Made by a program: the position numbers and the translations under genes
DNA from: Undibacterium sp.
GTDB lineage: Bacteria; Pseudomonadota; Gammaproteobacteria; Burkholderiales; Burkholderiaceae_D
DNA length: 64,000 nt
Direction of reading: 5' to 3'
Assembly (NCBI RefSeq): GCF_030651495.1
Contig: NZ_JAUSFI010000009.1
Coordinates: forward strand, 1 to 64,000
In this document: in pieces, positions 10,718-20,193 of the stretch
How positions within the stretch are numbered: the stretch's first letter is position 1
Layout of the letters: every line of letters starts with the position of its first letter
The notes under the pieces: model-generated
Database searches by the model: none
What the model was told of the DNA's origin: nothing
The model's input: the letters and a program-made list of their open reading frames with translations, nothing else

Positions 10718-11287
10718 ATGACACCAATACAAGACCTTCACCAGCAACTTGAAGCCATGCGCCCTGCATTATTCCGCTTTGCGATGCTACAACTGCGCAA
10801 CGCGCCTCAGGCCGAAGATGCAGCTCAGGAAGCCTTGTTGGCGGTGCTGGAAAAGCCGCATAATTTTGCCGGACAGTCCTCCCTGCGCACCTATGTCACC
10901 GGCATTCTCAAATATAAAATTATTGACGCCTTACGTGCCGCGGGTAAAGAAAAACAGCTGCCGACCGAGGATGACGAATCTGAGGCGGACCTGATCGATA
11001 GCCTGTTCAAGAAAAATGGCCACACCGTCGACACCGCTCGCGCCTGGGGTGAGCCGGATGCGACACTGGAACAAAAAGATTTTTTCCGGATACTAGAAAT
11101 TTGCCTGGAAAAATTACCCGCCAAAACCGCCCGTGTGTTTATGATGCGAGAATGGCTAGAGCTGGAAACCGAAGAAATTTGTAAGGAATTGGATCTCACC
11201 ACGTCTAACTTATGGGTACTGCTCTATCGTGCACGTTTGCGGCTGCGCGAATGCCTTGATATCAACTGGTTTGCTGCTAAAGCATAA
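10718..11287 (+). CDS. ECF-type RNA polymerase sigma factor
   Basis: A 189-residue sigma-70-family factor of ECF class. Region 2 spans about residues 8-75 (RPALFRFAMLQLRNAPQAED then AAQEALLAVL, with SLRTYVTGILKYKIIDALR), followed by an acidic linker (DDESEAD), and region 4 lies at 125-185 (LPAKTARVFMMREWLELETE then TSNLWVLLYRARLRLRE). A TTG thirty bases upstream is in frame, but the ATG at 10718 gives the normal N-terminus. The next gene, 30 bases on, is a small zinc-binding anti-sigma protein, so the two form a regulatory pair. The stimulus is not evident. Confidence 0.92.
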   Translation: MTPIQDLHQQLEAMRPALFRFAMLQLRNAPQAEDAAQEALLAVLEKPHNFAGQSSLRTYVTGILKYKIIDALRAAGKEKQLPTEDDESEADLIDSLFKKNGHTVDTARAWGEPDATLEQKDFFRILEICLEKLPAKTARVFMMREWLELETEEICKELDLTTSNLWVLLYRARLRLRECLDINWFAAKA

Positions 11288-11317
11288 TTATTTCCATTCG
11301 CCACTTTTGAAAAACTT

Positions 11318-11530
11318 ATGCAATTACTACTTAACTGCAAACAAGCCCATCAAATGCTCTCCGAAGGGCTGGATCGTGACCTCAATTTCGCGGAACGGGC
11401 ACGGCTAAAGCTTCATCTCAGCATATGCGACTCGTGTACCAACTTTAGTAATCAAATGCAAATACTGCGCAAAGCCATGCGCAAACTGTCTTTGGATCAA
11501 CCCGGCGCGGTGGAAGAGGTAAAAAAATGA
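11318..11530 (+). CDS. Zinc-finger anti-sigma factor (zf-HC2)
   Basis: A 70-residue cytoplasmic protein with the HxxxCxxC zinc-binding motif of ZAS anti-sigma factors (HLSICDSC at about residues 33-40) preceded by a conserved Cys near the N-terminus (NCKQAH). No transmembrane segment is present, so it is a soluble anti-sigma, probably redox or metal responsive. It directly follows the ECF sigma gene and is very likely its partner. Confidence 0.88.
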   Translation: MQLLLNCKQAHQMLSEGLDRDLNFAERARLKLHLSICDSCTNFSNQMQILRKAMRKLSLDQPGAVEEVKK

Positions 11531-11613
11531 GCCATTGCCCGGTTTGCCTGCCGCACTGGAAAGCAGGACAAGATGCGCGGCAAAACAAGATAACGGCGAT
11601 TCAGTTACCATAA
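11527..11613 (+). CDS. Possible 28-residue CxxC micropeptide
   Basis: An ATG overlapping the anti-sigma stop codon (ATGA) opens a 28-codon frame starting MSHCPVCLPHWKAGQ. The CPVC motif and the coupled start are suggestive of a tiny metal- or redox-linked protein, but a frame this short can occur by chance. No family is recognised. Confidence 0.3.
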   Translation: MSHCPVCLPHWKAGQDARQNKITAIQLP

Positions 11614-11652
11614 CACCTTTGTTGCATTCGCACACTTTCACTAGAAACCATC

Positions 11653-12360
11653 ATGTCAATTGACTCGACTACAGAATTCAAGCCGGTCCAGATCCCGATG
11701 TCACAACGGATACGTGAACGGCTCGTCGCCAGCAAGACCCGCTATCACGCCAATGATAATATCGCACAGTTCATTCAGCCGGGTGAGCTGGATCAACTAT
11801 TAAGTGAAGTCGAAGAAAAGCTCAAAGACGTATTGCAAAGCCTGGTGATCGACACTAACAGCGATCACAATACCCAGGACACGGGCCGCCGGGTCGCCAA
11901 GATGTTTATCAACGAAGTGTTCAAGGGCCGCTATGTGCCGATGCCACCGGTGACCGAATTTCCGAATGCATCGCATCTGAACGAGCTGATGATCATTGGC
12001 CCGATCACGGTACGCAGCGCCTGCTCGCACCATCTCTGCCCGATTATCGGCAAGGTATGGATAGGCGTCATGCCGAACGAACATTCGAATCTGATCGGGC
12101 TCTCCAAATACGCCCGTATCGCAGAATGGATCATGAGCCGTCCGCAAATTCAGGAAGAAGCGGTAGTGCAACTGGCCGATCTCTTGCAAGAAAAAATGCA
12201 GGCAGATGGCTTAGCCGTAGTGATGGAAGCCGATCATTTTTGCATGCAATGGCGCGGTGTCAAGGATATGGACGCCAAGATGATTAACAGCGTGATGCAC
12301 GGCTCATTTTTAAAAGATCCGAACCTGCGCCGCGAATTTTTATCTTTGATCAAACGCTGA
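11653..12360 (+). CDS. folE: GTP cyclohydrolase I
   Basis: A 235-residue type I enzyme converting GTP to dihydroneopterin triphosphate, the first step of tetrahydrofolate synthesis. Hallmarks are DTGRRVAKMF near residue 76, the zinc/active-site segment SACSHHLCPIIGK near residue 120, and VVMEADHFCMQWRGVK near residue 197, with its conserved His-Cys. The sequence is longer at the N-terminus than the E. coli core by a short extension. It follows the ECF sigma / anti-sigma pair by about 120 bases and precedes the BLUF gene by 50 bases; a shared transcript is possible. Confidence 0.95.
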   Translation: MSIDSTTEFKPVQIPMSQRIRERLVASKTRYHANDNIAQFIQPGELDQLLSEVEEKLKDVLQSLVIDTNSDHNTQDTGRRVAKMFINEVFKGRYVPMPPVTEFPNASHLNELMIIGPITVRSACSHHLCPIIGKVWIGVMPNEHSNLIGLSKYARIAEWIMSRPQIQEEAVVQLADLLQEKMQADGLAVVMEADHFCMQWRGVKDMDAKMINSVMHGSFLKDPNLRREFLSLIKR

Positions 12361-12410
12361 ATTAACCAGCAAATGAACCAGCAAATTTTATCGCCAACCT
12401 AGAGGAAACC

Positions 12411-12839
12411 ATGATGCTCGTCCGCCTCCTGTACGCCAGTCGCACCACCGATGACAAGCTCTGCGAAGTCGTGCAAAGCATCATGCAGCAATCGCGCGAA
12501 CATAATCCTCAACACGGCATCACCGGCATTTTATGCCATAGCGATCAAGTCTTCATGCAAGTGCTGGAAGGGGGCAGAGAGGCGATTAACACGCTATACG
12601 GCCACATACTGCGCGACCCGCGCCATACCGACGTGGTGTTGTTGCACTATGAAGAAATTACCGAGCGCCGTTATGCCGGATGGACGATGGGCCAAGCCAA
12701 TCTCAGCAAAATCAATCCCTCGATCATGCTGAAATACTCGGCGCTGCCAGAACTCAACCCGCACCGCATGTCGGGCAAAATGTCGCTGGCACTGATAGAA
12801 GAATTAATGGCCACCGCCTCCGTGGTTGGGCGCGCCTGA
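12411..12839 (+). CDS. BLUF-domain blue-light sensor protein
   Basis: A 142-residue single-domain flavin photoreceptor. Tyr8 in LLYAS, Asn32 in HNPQHGITG, Gln50 in MQVLEGG and Trp91/Met93 in AGWTMG correspond to the light-sensing Tyr, Asn, Gln and the switch Trp/Met of AppA/YcgF-type BLUF domains, so it should be photoactive. There is no attached output domain, so it must act on a partner. Start choice: two adjacent ATGs; the AGAGGAAACC upstream supports this one. It lies 50 bases after folE and stops 2 bases before the convergent M48 protease gene ends. Confidence 0.92.
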   Translation: MMLVRLLYASRTTDDKLCEVVQSIMQQSREHNPQHGITGILCHSDQVFMQVLEGGREAINTLYGHILRDPRHTDVVLLHYEEITERRYAGWTMGQANLSKINPSIMLKYSALPELNPHRMSGKMSLALIEELMATASVVGRA

Positions 12840-12841
12840 CA

Positions 12842-14833
12842 TCAAGACCACGTTATACTGCCACTGCCCGCGTTAACCGGTTCGCTGTAAGCCCAATGAT
12901 GGGCCGTATAGGTTTGCGCCACGCTATCTGGCACCGGTGCATCGATCGCGGCGCAGATACCGCGCAGCAAATCCGCCGATTCCACACTGATAGCGCTACC
13001 GGCCGCAGCCAGTAACAAACGGATCAAAAAGGGTTTGGCCAACGGTGCCAGCTGGTTTAACTGGTCCAGAGCCTGCCTGACGGCAAAAAAATCCACCGCA
13101 TTACCGAGCGACAAATCGGCTTCTGACAGCGCCAGTTGCGGCATGCTGATGGCAGCGCGCATGAAGGCCGCCCTGGCACCATGCAGGCCGCCTGCCGTCT
13201 GCGCCATCAGTGATAGCGTTAACGCTGCCGCTTGCTTTAACTCGGCCAGGTCGCCATAGCGCGCAGTCACGGCACGGCCTGCCTGCGCTGCCAGACGCCG
13301 TTCCAGCACGGTCTGCAAGACAAATTCTGCCTGTGTCACGCGCTGGTCGGCAGCGATCAGGCGGCTCACCACGCCAAGTAAGACGCTACGCTGTTCTGCT
13401 GATAGCAAGCTCAGTGCCGGCATCGCCAGATCCAGCAAGGGCAGACGCGCACTGCGCGGCAAGCTTTCGGTTTGCTCAAGTAAACTAATAGCCAGAGCAG
13501 ATTGCAACGGCACCGACAGGCGCAATACGTCGATTTGAAGCTGATACGCTGCGGGCGCGGTCTGGTCAAGCAATAAGGCATACACCAAAGCAGCAGCCGC
13601 AAGGGGATCGCGTGCTGCCGCCAGCACTTCGGCGGACAGGGCCGATTGCGCTGACGCATGATGGCCAAACGCGAGCGCACCCGCCGCACTCAGGCTCGTT
13701 GCCGGTGCCATAGCAGCATGACTGACGCCGCTGCCAAAGCCAACGGCACCGTCTGGCATGGCCGCCGCATCACTGTCAGCGAATCCGGACTCAGACAACT
13801 CGCTGGCATCAAGAAAATCGACGCTTTTGCCATATACCCGGCGTAGCCGTTCCGCTAGCGGCGGATGGGTGGCAAATAAACCGGACAGCAGGTTCGGCCG
13901 CGCCGCGCCCAAAAACATATGCGACAGTTGTTCGGCATGCGGGTTATCGATACGCGAACCGCAATCATTGCTGCGCGTCAGTCCGCCTATCTTGCGCAGG
14001 GCGCCACCGATACCGTCGGGATTACGGGTAAATTGTACCGAACTGGCATCGGCCAGAAATTCGCGCTGACGCGAGACGGCGGACTTGATCAGGCGGCCAA
14101 AAAATATGCCGACATAACCGATCACAAACAAAGCGGCCCCCAGCGCCAGCAAGATCAGCTGCAACGGCGGGCCTTTTTCATCCCGGCTACGGGAAGAGCC
14201 AAAACGCGTGCCCCAGTACATCAGCTCCTGGCCAAAAGTGGCGATCATCTGTATGCCGAACAGCACGCCGATCAGTTTCACGTTCATGCGCATGTCACCG
14301 TTCATGATATGGCTGAATTCATGCCCGATCACGCCCTGCAACTCATCCCGGCTCAGCCTGGTCAGACTGCCGCGGGTGACGGCGACCACGGCCTGGTTCT
14401 GATGGTAACCAGCCGCAAAGGCATTAATCGCCTGCTCTTCATCCATGAGGTAGACCCGCGGGCAGGCGATGCCGGAGGCCAGCGCCATCTCTTCCACCAC
14501 ATTCAGCAGGCGACGCTCCAGCACATCGTCAGAAGACGGCATGACCAGCCGCCCGCCGGCCAGCAGTGCCACCGCATCGCCACCGTCGCGCAGCCGGAAC
14601 ATTTCAAACAGGGTGCCGGCACCGATAAAGAGCAGCGTCAGTAAGGTATTGATGACAAAAAAACCGCGTGGATAGACATGCTGGCCAGCCAGGCCCGCGC
14701 CGCTGCGCCAGATCCAGATCAATGCCAGGCTGGCATTCACGGCAAGTACGATCGCCAGCAGCGCCAGCATAAACAAAAACAGCAATTTCCTGCTTTGGCG
14801 GTGCGCCTGATCCTGTTGTTCGAAAAAATCCAT
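12842..14833 (-). CDS. M48-family membrane metalloprotease (HtpX-like)
   Basis: A 663-residue protein with two N-terminal transmembrane segments (about 15-38 and 52-75), an M48 protease domain with HEFSH (H171, E172, H175) plus two more hydrophobic segments, and the third zinc ligand likely in the REFLADASSVQ stretch. The C-terminal ~300 residues are an Ala/Leu-rich helical extension not found in E. coli HtpX (about 293 residues). It sits 8 bases downstream of lemA; the LemA plus M48 pairing recurs in proteobacteria and suggests a joint role in membrane-protein quality control. Confidence 0.9.
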   Translation of the reverse strand: MDFFEQQDQAHRQSRKLLFLFMLALLAIVLAVNASLALIWIWRSGAGLAGQHVYPRGFFVINTLLTLLFIGAGTLFEMFRLRDGGDAVALLAGGRLVMPSSDDVLERRLLNVVEEMALASGIACPRVYLMDEEQAINAFAAGYHQNQAVVAVTRGSLTRLSRDELQGVIGHEFSHIMNGDMRMNVKLIGVLFGIQMIATFGQELMYWGTRFGSSRSRDEKGPPLQLILLALGAALFVIGYVGIFFGRLIKSAVSRQREFLADASSVQFTRNPDGIGGALRKIGGLTRSNDCGSRIDNPHAEQLSHMFLGAARPNLLSGLFATHPPLAERLRRVYGKSVDFLDASELSESGFADSDAAAMPDGAVGFGSGVSHAAMAPATSLSAAGALAFGHHASAQSALSAEVLAAARDPLAAAALVYALLLDQTAPAAYQLQIDVLRLSVPLQSALAISLLEQTESLPRSARLPLLDLAMPALSLLSAEQRSVLLGVVSRLIAADQRVTQAEFVLQTVLERRLAAQAGRAVTARYGDLAELKQAAALTLSLMAQTAGGLHGARAAFMRAAISMPQLALSEADLSLGNAVDFFAVRQALDQLNQLAPLAKPFLIRLLLAAAGSAISVESADLLRGICAAIDAPVPDSVAQTYTAHHWAYSEPVNAGSGSITWS

Positions 14834-14841
14834 AGACTGGA

Positions 14842-15432
14842 CTAAAACGATACCTTGACCGCCTTGCGCTCTTCCGGCGACTCGGTCGCTTGCAATAATT
14901 CACCCGCCTTGAAGCCAAACATATTGGCCAGGATAGAGCCGGGAAATTGCTCGATCGAGGTGTTGTATTGCATCACACTGTCGTTATAGGCCTGGCGCGA
15001 AAAAGAGATCTTGTTTTCGGTACCGGTTAATTCTTCGGTGAGCTGCATCATGTTTTGATTGGCTTTTAAATCGGGATAGGCTTCCGACAAGGCAAATAGT
15101 TTACCGAGTGAGGCCGTCAAGCCTTTTTCCGCTTGTGACAATTGCTGTACCGCTGCCGCATCCGACGGATCGCCCACCGCCTTGGCATTGGCCGTCACGG
15201 CTTGATTGCGCGCCGCGATCACGGCTTCCAGGGTTTCGCGCTCATGCTTCATGTAACCCTTGGCGGTCTCTACCAGATTCGGGATCAGGTCATAACGGCG
15301 TTTCAGTTGCACATCAATCTGGGCAAACGAATTTTTGAAACGATTGCGCAAACTGACCAGGCGGTTATACGCGCCCACCACCCAAAATACCAACAGCGCG
15401 ACAATTGCTAAAAAGATGATGAATGCAAACAT
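14842..15432 (-). CDS. lemA: LemA family protein
   Basis: A 196-residue protein with one N-terminal transmembrane helix (residues 3-20, FAFIIFLAIVALLVFWVVGA) followed by a long helical domain. The stretch YNRLVSLRNRFKNSFAQIDV and the block RRYDLIPNLVETAKGY are the LemA signature. Function is poorly defined; LemA proteins are membrane anchored with the bulk facing outward. A GGAG ribosome site stands 6 bases before the ATG. The gene is directly upstream of the M48 protease gene. A factor-independent terminator lies only about 10 bases before its start codon. Confidence 0.92.
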   Translation of the reverse strand: MFAFIIFLAIVALLVFWVVGAYNRLVSLRNRFKNSFAQIDVQLKRRYDLIPNLVETAKGYMKHERETLEAVIAARNQAVTANAKAVGDPSDAAAVQQLSQAEKGLTASLGKLFALSEAYPDLKANQNMMQLTEELTGTENKISFSRQAYNDSVMQYNTSIEQFPGSILANMFGFKAGELLQATESPEERKAVKVSF

Positions 15433-15440
15433 GATTTCTC

Positions 15441-15474
15441 CGAAAAAAAAGGGCTGAAAATATTTCCAGCCCTT
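15441..15474 (-). terminator. Rho-independent terminator after dolP
   Basis: An 8-bp stem (AAGGGCTG pairing with CAGCCCTT) with a 10-base loop is followed on the minus strand by eight Ts. It is placed to end the diaA-dolP transcript, about 70 bases after the dolP stop. The T-run ends within about 10 bases of the lemA start codon, so it may also limit read-through into lemA. Confidence 0.8.
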
Positions 15475-15542
15475 CTGAATGATTGATTGATTGTTTTCCT
15501 GCTTTGCCGCTACTTCAGTCTTACTTATGTTTACTTTTACTT

Positions 15543-16776
<1,234 letters not shown>

Positions 16777-16870
16777 TTATAAAGCAGGTCGGCGCGCTTA
16801 CAAGTAAAGCCGTGCAAGCAAGCCAGATTAAAGAACAGCGTTCATTTATTATTTTTTTAAAGCCCCCCCT

Positions 16871-16957
16871 CGCTCACGCATATCCCATGCGGGTTTGCGG
16901 GCAGATGCCTTGGAGAGGCGCATGGGATATGCGCGAGCGACGGGGTGCTTTTTTTAT
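16871..16957. repeat. Palindromic repeat copy A (left edge of T6SS island)
   Basis: Two 21-base arms (16871-16891 and 16919-16939) match as inverted repeats at 20 of 21 positions, around a 27-base loop. The loop contains a smaller inner stem (GGCA/TGCC). A T-rich tract (TTTTTTTATTTC) follows on the plus strand. The same arms, loop blocks and T tract recur at 29421-29506 in the same orientation. It lies between diaA and vgrG, which point away from each other, so it does not terminate either. The rest of the 413-base gap (16768-17180) holds the stem at 17089-17123 and nothing else I can name. Confidence 0.9.
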
Positions 16958-17088
16958 TTCATTCAAGCCTGTTGCCCCCCGCATGGCATGAACACGGTTT
17001 ATCGCGGTCATGCAAGGCACCCGGCCTGCCCGTATGTAAGCAGATGTATCAGCGCTTGCAATAACGACCTCAGCATGGTTAAATGCAT

Positions 17089-17123
17089 AACTATTTAATT
17101 GCCTTTAATGCAATTAAATAGTT
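17089..17123. promoter_or_regulatory. Perfect 14-bp AT-rich inverted repeat upstream of vgrG
   Basis: AACTATTTAATTGC and its exact reverse complement flank a 7-base spacer (CTTTAAT). It ends 57 bases before the vgrG start. It could be an operator or a leader hairpin controlling the island's first gene; no T-run follows, so a simple terminator is less likely. Confidence 0.55.
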
Positions 17124-17180
17124 TCACTCATTATTTCCACTTAATCATGCCAGCCTGCCGTATCGCAGGAGTAGCGCCAC

Positions 17181-20114
17181 ATGGTCGGACATACCGGATT
17201 CCAGATGCAAAAAGACACGCTCACAGAACTGCTCGGTAGTTTAGCCAACTTCTCCAGCGCCAGCCGCCTGTACGAACTCCGTTTCAAAGACCAGAACCTG
17301 TCATTCGGTGCCAGCGGCTTGCTGGTCGAAGCCTTTGCCGCCCAAGAGGAGATTAACGGCATCGGCAGCCGCGACATCCTGCTGTTGTCCAGCAGCGCCC
17401 AGATCGAACTCAAGACCCTGCTGGGCCAGAGCGCCAGCCTGCTGACCAGCTTGTCCGACGGCAGCCGCCTGCCGTTTACCGGCCTGGTCTGCCAGGCCGC
17501 CATGCTCGGCAGCGAAGGCGGTTTTGCCCGCTACCGCATCCGTCTGGTGCCGTGGCTGTGGCTGCTCAGCCAAAGCCGCACTAGCCGCGTCTGGCAAGAC
17601 AAGACACTGGTCGAGATCATCGAAAGCATTTTTGCCGCCTACCAGCCGCATGCCGCCTGGCGCTGGAGCGAGGAGGTCGCGCCCTTCATGGCCGAGGCCA
17701 GGACGCGCAGCTATTGCGTGCAATACCGCGAATCCGATCTGGATTTTGTAAGCCGGCTGCTGGCCGAAGAGGGCCTGAACTGGCGCGTCGAAGAGCATGC
17801 GGATTCACCTGGCGACCACCAACTGGTCTTGTTTGTCGACAGCACGCACCCGCTGGCCACGCCGGAAGACACGAGCAGCCTGCATGCCCTGGGCGGCGCC
17901 GGTATCCGCTTTCATGGCGGCCGCGCGCGCGAACAGCAAGACACGATACAGGCGCTCGGCGCCAAACGCACGCTGCACGCCGCCCTCACCACGGTACTGA
18001 GCGCCGATTATCGATCCAAGCGGGCGATTGCTGCCAGCGCCCCGACCCATCATCAGTACGGCGGCAAGCATGCCCCCGTACTGGAAAGCTACGACAGCCC
18101 CGGCCTGTACGCGTATGCCAATGCGGCCCAGGCCCAGCGTTATGCCCAGTTGCAGATGGAAGCGCTCGAAGCGCGCAACAAGCTCTGGCAAGCCCACTCG
18201 ACCGTGCGCAGCCTGCGCGCCGGCACCCGGTTTACCCTGACACAAGGGCCGTTGCAGCCAGCCGGCAGCGCCGACCCCTGTTATGTCGTGCTCAGCGTCA
18301 CCAGTGTCGGCATCAATAACCTGCCGAAACCGGCGCAGGAAAGCCTGGCCGAACTGTTCGGCCAGCTTCCGGTCTTGCTGGAACACTGCCTGATGCCAGA
18401 CAGTGAGCAAGCAAATAAGCAGCCAGATCAGCAACAAAGCCAGCAGCAACACCAGTTAGTCATCCAGCAAGCGCAAAAATTAGGTTACGCCAATTACTTC
18501 GAAGCGATCCGTGCCGATATCCCCTGGCGACCGGTACAAGCCGATGGCAACGGCCAGCGTCACAACACCCGCCCGACCGCGCCCGGCAGCCAGAGCGCCA
18601 TCGTGGTCGGTGTCGATGGCAGCGCCAATGCGAACGGCGCGGACGAGATCTATTGCGACCGCCTCGGCCGCGTCCGCCTGCGCTTTCACTGGCAGGGGCA
18701 GCGCGGGGATGTTAATGCGACCTGCTGGGTACGGGTGGCACAACGTTCTGCCGGAGGCGGGATGGGCGTGCACTTCTTGCCGCGCATCGGCCAAGAAGTG
18801 CTGGTGCAGTTTATCGAGGGCGACATCGACCGCCCGATCATCATCGGCGCACTGTATAACGGCCAGGGCGAAGGCGGGATACTACCGACCCCGGGCGGCA
18901 AGGTCGATAAAGCAGCCAATGTCCGCGTCTTTGAAGCGGCGCACGATCACGCCGTCAGCGCGCAAGGCAACCTGGCCGGCGGCCACAGCCCGGTCTGGCA
19001 CGGCGCATCGGCCGACAGCCACCGCAACAGCGGTGCCATGTCCGGCATCCGCAGCAAAGAATTCGGCGGTAACGGTTACAACCAGCTGGTGTTTGACGAT
19101 ACCGACAGCCAAGGCCGCATCCAGCTCAAGAGCACGCAGGCGGCGACCGAACTCAATCTCGGCCACCTGATCCACAGCGCCGACAATTACCGCGGCAGCT
19201 TCAGGGGCCTGGGCGTCGAACTGCGCACCGATGCCTACGGCGCCCTGCGTGCCGGTGCCGGCCTGCTGATCAGCAGCTACGGCATCCAGCATCAGGCACG
19301 CCAGCGCGATTACGCCGGTGACAATGTGGCCGGCATGGCCCTGATGAAACAAGCCACGCTGCTGGCCAAGAGCTTCAGCGATGCCGCCAAAACCCACCAG
19401 ACGGTAGAATTCGCCAGCCATCTCGGCAGTATCAAGGCAAATACCAGCCAGATCGACCCCAAAGCCGCCCCGCTTAAGGCCCTGCACACCGCCATGAGCG
19501 GCATGCTCAGCCAGGACAACCAACAGCAAGCCCAGAGCGACGCCGCCGGCAAAAGCACGACACCGGGCGAAGATAAGCTGCCGCACAGCACCGACGCTAT
19601 CATCGCCATCAGCGCCAAGGGCGGCCTAGGCATCACGGCAGGGCAAGACTTGCAAATGGCCAACGGCGAAACCGTCAGCCTGATGAGCGGACTGGACAGC
19701 CAGTTCATCAGCGGCAACCAGTGGCGTCTGCATACCGGCCAGGCCATTGGCATGCTGGCCGGCACTGTCAAGCCGGGCGAAAACGGCATCGGCCTGCAAC
19801 TGATCGCCGCCAAAGACGCGATCGACATCCAGGCCCAAAGCGACACCATCAGCATCCAGGCCAGAGACAACATCGACATCCTCAGCAGCCACGCCCACAT
19901 CGACTGGGCGGCCGCCAAAAGCATCAGCCTGAGCACGGCCGGCGGCGCAAATATCACGATTGAGGGCGGCAATATCACGGTGCAATGCCCGGGCAAGATC
20001 TTGATACAGGCGGGGAAGAAGAGTTTTAGTGTGCCTAAGAAGGCTAAATACCCGATGCCGTCTTTACCAAGAAGCGATTTTAAGCAAAAAAAGACTTTTC
20101 CTTTTTCGTCCTGA
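17181..20114 (+). CDS. vgrG: T6SS spike protein VgrG (TssI) with DUF2345 extension
   Basis: A 977-residue type VI secretion spike. Order: gp27-like N-terminal region (about 10-400), gp5-like OB domain (about 470-560; DRLGRVRLRFHW, CWVRVAQRSAGGGMGVHFLP, EGDIDRPIIIGALYNG), a linker, a DUF2345 region (about 800-930; KGGLGITAGQDLQMANGE), and a repetitive beta-helical tail near 905-955. A GGAG stands about 9 bases before the ATG. GC-rich, unlike the immunity genes downstream. No other T6SS structural gene is in the window, so this is an orphan vgrG module that would use an apparatus encoded elsewhere. It shares very high nucleotide identity with the fragment at 25313-26316. Confidence 0.95.
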   Translation: MVGHTGFQMQKDTLTELLGSLANFSSASRLYELRFKDQNLSFGASGLLVEAFAAQEEINGIGSRDILLLSSSAQIELKTLLGQSASLLTSLSDGSRLPFTGLVCQAAMLGSEGGFARYRIRLVPWLWLLSQSRTSRVWQDKTLVEIIESIFAAYQPHAAWRWSEEVAPFMAEARTRSYCVQYRESDLDFVSRLLAEEGLNWRVEEHADSPGDHQLVLFVDSTHPLATPEDTSSLHALGGAGIRFHGGRAREQQDTIQALGAKRTLHAALTTVLSADYRSKRAIAASAPTHHQYGGKHAPVLESYDSPGLYAYANAAQAQRYAQLQMEALEARNKLWQAHSTVRSLRAGTRFTLTQGPLQPAGSADPCYVVLSVTSVGINNLPKPAQESLAELFGQLPVLLEHCLMPDSEQANKQPDQQQSQQQHQLVIQQAQKLGYANYFEAIRADIPWRPVQADGNGQRHNTRPTAPGSQSAIVVGVDGSANANGADEIYCDRLGRVRLRFHWQGQRGDVNATCWVRVAQRSAGGGMGVHFLPRIGQEVLVQFIEGDIDRPIIIGALYNGQGEGGILPTPGGKVDKAANVRVFEAAHDHAVSAQGNLAGGHSPVWHGASADSHRNSGAMSGIRSKEFGGNGYNQLVFDDTDSQGRIQLKSTQAATELNLGHLIHSADNYRGSFRGLGVELRTDAYGALRAGAGLLISSYGIQHQARQRDYAGDNVAGMALMKQATLLAKSFSDAAKTHQTVEFASHLGSIKANTSQIDPKAAPLKALHTAMSGMLSQDNQQQAQSDAAGKSTTPGEDKLPHSTDAIIAISAKGGLGITAGQDLQMANGETVSLMSGLDSQFISGNQWRLHTGQAIGMLAGTVKPGENGIGLQLIAAKDAIDIQAQSDTISIQARDNIDILSSHAHIDWAAAKSISLSTAGGANITIEGGNITVQCPGKILIQAGKKSFSVPKKAKYPMPSLPRSDFKQKKTFPFSS

Positions 20115-20193
20115 ACTGGCGATTTAACGCTGAATAAAATGAATTTATAAAAGTTTTTATGTACAAAAAATTTCAACTATTTGAGCAATAACC

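Noticed and set aside
13919-14644. Plus-strand 241-codon frame opposite the M48 protease gene
   Set aside because: Shadow of the HEFSH-containing protease gene; no start context or domain.
16871-16957. Copy A as an ordinary terminator
   Set aside because: The genes on both sides point away from it, so no transcript ends there; the repeat at 29421 and 40531 shows that it is a dispersed element.
18882-20176. Long minus-strand open frames (234 and 288 codons) opposite vgrG
   Set aside because: They mirror the GC-rich vgrG coding pattern, have repetitive Ala/Gly/Asp-rich translations with no recognisable domain, and the plus strand encodes a full VgrG.
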